64,000 nucleotides of DNA from Carboxylicivirga mesophila (GTDB taxonomy: Bacteria > Bacteroidota > Bacteroidia > Bacteroidales > Marinilabiliaceae). Below are positions 61,148 through 64,000 of this stretch, piece by piece (positions within the stretch are counted from its first letter, which is position 1; the number at the start of each line of letters is the position of its first letter). The stretch lies in NCBI RefSeq assembly GCF_018271975.1, contig NZ_JAGUCN010000003.1:62001-126000 (forward strand), in the 5' to 3' direction. The notes under the pieces are model-generated. The model worked only from the letters and a program-made list of their open reading frames with translations, made no database searches and was not told where the DNA came from. Made by a program: the position numbers and the translations under genes.

Positions 61148-63181
61148 TTATTCTGCAACACCCCAGATTTCAAGCTCACCAATCACAATACGCCCATTTT
61201 CTTCTACATCAGCAGTCAGCTCAATTTTATGAAACCTGTAATAAGCAGTATTCTCGAAGGTAAATTCTTCCTTTTGCTGAAAAGCAGTGATTCCCGTATC
61301 AGCTACTTTGGTAATCTCTGTCCAGTTAGTTCCATCGTCGGAACCTAAGAGCGTAAATTCATCAGCCGAAAATACATACTCAATGCCAAAAATATTATTG
61401 GAAGCACTCAATGCCACTTTTGTAACATTATATTTCTTAGCCGTCTCGAATGCCAACCAGGTATCATTCACCCAATTAAAGAATTGAGTATCCTGTTTGC
61501 CATCGTAAGCATGCTCAGGCAAGCCCCACTCCGGATAAGCCTGCTCACCAGCAGGTTTAACGGTCACTTTTGGGCTGTCCTTTGTAATATCAGTCAAATC
61601 AGGCTGTGGGGTTTCTCCTCCATCTCCTTCGGCACCGAATAGTTCCAGCTCAGCAATCATGATTCGCTTGTTGTCACCTTCTTCTATATCAGCAGCCAAC
61701 GTGATTTTATGGAACTTATAGTAGGCACTATTTTGGAAGGTAAACTCTTTGCGCTCTTCAAAACTAACGATACCAGTATTTTCCACTGATGTAATTTCAG
61801 TCCAGTTAGTGCCATCATCTGAACCTGACACTACAAATTCGTCTGGCGTAAATACATAATCAATTCCCAGTAAGTTGGCAGTTGCCGTAATAGCTACCTT
61901 TGTCACATTATAACTCTTCGCCGTTTCAAATGCATACCAGGTTGTATTATTCATATTGAAGAAAGATGTACCTGCATCATTATCAAAGGCCATTTCAGGC
62001 GTTCCCCATTCGAAGAAATCAAACTCTTCGGTTTGATAGGTAACAGTTGGATTCTGGTCGGTGATATCAATCAATGTTACCGGAGCAGGATCATCATTAC
62101 CAAAATCAACATCTTCGCCGGCACGTAAACGCTTCAATAGCTCGTCTATTTCGGCAATTTTACCTGTTTTCATATCACCCTGGTATTCTTCCCAAAGCAC
62201 CTGAACAGATTTACCAGTAATACTCTGAATAGCAGCTTCCCATGACCATGGATTGATTGATTTAGCAGAATGATTCAACTTATTCAGGAAGTTAGTATCT
62301 TTTGAATGCAGCCAATCAATAAAGAAGCCTGATGTTTTGTAACCATCATTCCAATGGCCACCTTGCGCACGATCGTTTGTTGTCAGGTAACCGCTCACAT
62401 AACGGACATAATCGGCCATACCTTCGATAAAGCCATAGAAATCATCACCCGGCTTGTATTCACCAGCACCTTGAGGCGAGAACTGGTAACCATGTGTTAC
62501 TTCATGATACAACACCCCTTTTACTTCATCAAGGAGTTGGGCATCGGTCATCCCTTTATCCTTACAACTTTGCAAATAGGTAGCACTGAAGAAAATACTG
62601 ATGTGCGGTGCCTGACCTCCTTTTGCTGAAATACCATCCTTATCTTCAACCGAGTAATTAATGGTCTGCAATACATCCATTTCATCGGGACAAATAAATA
62701 ACCAGCGAGCCACGTCAAAACAAGCTGTATGAATTAGCTTCTGAGGGTCAGGTACGATTTGTTCGTATAAAGTTTTATCTGCCGAAGTATTTTTAAAATT
62801 AATGGTTGGCATCACCATATCTTGCCAGCACTCATCGCCATAAACAGTTATATAGCTTTCTTGTGTAAGCACATTCTGCTTGGCTCCATCCTTAACGGTT
62901 AATACAACTTTATAAGTACCTTCAGAAGCATAACTTACAACCGGACTCTCATCTGAACTTGTTGATGGTGTGCCACCTTCAAAGCTCCATTCATACGCTT
63001 TTGCTCCTATCGAACTATTAGTGAATTGTACCTCTTCATCGATGAATACGCGCGTTTTGTTAGCTTCAAACTTTGCTTTAAGAGGACTTTGCAGATGGTC
63101 GATATTAAACTCTGCTTCGTTCTGACATGACAGCAGTAAAATCAAGGCCATCATGAGTGTATAGATAATTGATTTTTTCAT
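61148..63181 (-). CDS. Lipoprotein with PKD, basic-secretory-protein peptidase and two discoidin-like domains
   Basis: A 677-residue lipoprotein (lipobox 'LLLSC', Cys19, followed by acidic residues). Order: PKD domain (about 35-115), BSP-family zinc peptidase-like domain (about 125-345) with HEVTH (226-230) and 'GFIEGMADYVR' downstream, then two tandem F5/8-type discoidin domains (369-518 and 528-677) that share about half of their residues. The zinc ligands look complete, so a protease role is likely, with the repeats for carbohydrate or protein binding. It follows a paralog by 15 bp and precedes GH92 by 100 bp. Confidence 0.88.
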   Translation of the reverse strand: MKKSIIYTLMMALILLLSCQNEAEFNIDHLQSPLKAKFEANKTRVFIDEEVQFTNSSIGAKAYEWSFEGGTPSTSSDESPVVSYASEGTYKVVLTVKDGAKQNVLTQESYITVYGDECWQDMVMPTINFKNTSADKTLYEQIVPDPQKLIHTACFDVARWLFICPDEMDVLQTINYSVEDKDGISAKGGQAPHISIFFSATYLQSCKDKGMTDAQLLDEVKGVLYHEVTHGYQFSPQGAGEYKPGDDFYGFIEGMADYVRYVSGYLTTNDRAQGGHWNDGYKTSGFFIDWLHSKDTNFLNKLNHSAKSINPWSWEAAIQSITGKSVQVLWEEYQGDMKTGKIAEIDELLKRLRAGEDVDFGNDDPAPVTLIDITDQNPTVTYQTEEFDFFEWGTPEMAFDNDAGTSFFNMNNTTWYAFETAKSYNVTKVAITATANLLGIDYVFTPDEFVVSGSDDGTNWTEITSVENTGIVSFEERKEFTFQNSAYYKFHKITLAADIEEGDNKRIMIAELELFGAEGDGGETPQPDLTDITKDSPKVTVKPAGEQAYPEWGLPEHAYDGKQDTQFFNWVNDTWLAFETAKKYNVTKVALSASNNIFGIEYVFSADEFTLLGSDDGTNWTEITKVADTGITAFQQKEEFTFENTAYYRFHKIELTADVEENGRIVIGELEIWGVAE
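61151..62077 (-). repeat. Internal duplication encoding tandem discoidin-like domains
   Basis: Copies at 61628-62077 and 61151-61600, each about 450 bp, encode alignable domains with shared motifs such as 'GSDDGTNWTEIT', 'EFTF' and 'FHKI'. The copies are clearly diverged but retain long identical words, consistent with an ancient tandem duplication within the gene. Confidence 0.8.
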
Positions 63182-63196
63182 TTTCTTGTGATTTGA

Positions 63197-64000
63197 TTAA
63201 ATTGATTCTTCGGTTTTTAGATAGTTCTGATACTCGTTCCATAAATCCTCAACAGAGACAGACAGAATGCTTTGACAAGCTGCTTCCCAGGACCACGGAA
63301 TAATTGTTTGAGCACTTTGATTGAGTTTATACACAAAAGCAGGGTCTTTTGTATGCAACCAATCGATAAAGAAGGCTGAGGTTTTATAGCCATCGTTCCA
63401 GTGTCCGCCAACCTTGCGGTAATCATAACTTGAATAACCAGCATTCAGACGCACGTAGTCGGCTACACCTTCAATCAGCCCAAAGTAATCGGCTCCACGC
63501 TGATAACCGCCTGCACCCTTAGGTGCATACTGATATCCATGAGTGAGCTCGTGGTACAACACTCCAATAATTTCTGCAATCAGCTCTTTGTCACTCAGTT
63601 CTCCCTTCTTGTTTTTCAAATAGCTCGAACTGAAAAAGATATTAATATGAGGTGGATTACCGCCTTTTGCAGAAATGGTCTCTATATCTTCAATTGAATA
63701 GTCTAAAATTTTAAGCACATTAACCTCATCAACACTGCGATACAGCTTCTGACAAACATCCAGACTTACCTTGTTGATCAGCTCAATGGGTTCCGGCACC
63801 AATTCCTGGTACAAATCGCCGTTACCGCCCAAGGTGGTGTTTACAAAATTGATGTGTGGATACTCAAAATGCTCCCAACCACCTAAGCGCTTCACATTAA
63901 CAAATGCATCGTAAAAAGCCGTATCTGTCAATTGATTATTAACTGTTACCAGCTTAACGGGATACCTGCCGTGAGCGACATAGTTAACCATCGGATTTGT
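63197..64000 (-). CDS. PKD plus basic-secretory-protein peptidase-like protein (partial, N-terminus outside window)
   Basis: The frame is open to the window edge, so the true start lies beyond 64000 and the Met near 63991 is internal: residues before it continue as TNP and match the PKD end of the downstream paralog ('NPMVNYVAHGRYPVKLVTV'). The BSP domain has HELTH and 'GLIEGVADYVR', and ends shortly after 'EEYQNYL'-like sequence. There are no discoidin repeats. It is a near paralog of the gene 15 bp downstream; the pair look like a tandem duplication. Confidence 0.85.
   Translation of the reverse strand, partial: TNPMVNYVAHGRYPVKLVTVNNQLTDTAFYDAFVNVKRLGGWEHFEYPHINFVNTTLGGNGDLYQELVPEPIELINKVSLDVCQKLYRSVDEVNVLKILDYSIEDIETISAKGGNPPHINIFFSSSYLKNKKGELSDKELIAEIIGVLYHELTHGYQYAPKGAGGYQRGADYFGLIEGVADYVRLNAGYSSYDYRKVGGHWNDGYKTSAFFIDWLHTKDPAFVYKLNQSAQTIIPWSWEAACQSILSVSVEDLWNEYQNYLKTEESI

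Noticed and set aside
1-64000. tRNA, rRNA, CRISPR, insertion sequence or prophage signatures
   Set aside because: Reading the intergenic regions on both strands showed no tRNA-like cloverleaf, regular spaced direct repeats, transposase, integrase or phage structural gene.

Overview
The window reads as chromosomal DNA of a Bacteroidota bacterium, probably a gliding-lineage member near Bacteroidales/Marinilabiliales. Support comes from gldD and gldE, a CHU_C-type C-terminal sorting domain (type IX secretion), phylum-restricted families (DUF4290, DUF4924, DUF5723, probably DUF6051), TlpA-like thioredoxins, a GH92 lipoprotein, and repeated TAnnTTTG -7 promoter elements with little Shine-Dalgarno sequence. 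I see no rRNA, tRNA, CRISPR array, prophage or insertion sequence. The DNA is mostly core chromosome, with an accessory-looking end after about 51 kb.

Layout. 1-6 kb (minus): outer-membrane protein and acidic lipoprotein pair, grpE-dnaJ, and two TlpA-like proteins, one without the redox cysteines. 6-10.7 kb (minus): murA with Asp in place of the catalytic Cys, DUF4290, and a PcrA/UvrD helicase. 10.9-16.7 kb: a type IX secretion substrate, an EF-G paralog with altered GTPase motifs, a DUF190 protein and an alkaline-phosphatase-fold protein that has lost its catalytic motifs. 16.7-21.5 kb (minus): mutY, ssb, gldE, gldD, a phosphopantetheinyl transferase and a GGGP-synthase-family gene packed head to tail. 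21.6-26.2 kb (plus): HU, a 30-residue basic ribosomal-type protein, RNase G and a DsbD-type reductase. 26.3-29.7 kb: a tandem OmpA pair and a DCC oxidoreductase. 29.7-33.7 kb (minus): housekeeping genes pth, rplY, prs and engB. 34-36.5 kb: lysC-lysA. 36.5-41.9 kb: an isoaspartyl peptidase, then a TylF-type methyltransferase, a patatin-barrel protein, a TfoX-N protein and an SDR. 41.9-51 kb: cls, ribD, prmC, acpH, a cDPG-synthetase-like GTPase, pdxB and tkt. 51-64 kb: a hydrolase-like protein, a membrane LytTR regulator, a znuACB-type importer behind two palindromes, an SPFH/ribbon-helix-helix pair, a SnoaL-like lipoprotein, a GH92 mannosidase and two tandem basic-secretory-protein peptidases, the last cut by the window edge.

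How the genes fit together. The gld operon links envelope biogenesis to DNA maintenance genes. lysC-lysA feed meso-diaminopimelate and lysine synthesis, and murA acts in the same wall pathway. HU, the small basic protein and RNase G sit on the translation/RNA side with the EF-G paralog. The GH92 and BSP lipoproteins look like the end of a surface glycoprotein-degrading locus whose transport genes, if present, lie beyond 64 kb.

The most interesting points are the paired palindromes over the znu promoter, the pseudo-phosphatase, the EF-G paralog, the Cys-less thioredoxin partner, the transketolase leader with three hairpins, and small genes (21985, 57462, possibly 24015) that ordinary ORF cut-offs miss. 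No single clearly new multi-gene system is evident; the candidates are listed as findings with tests.
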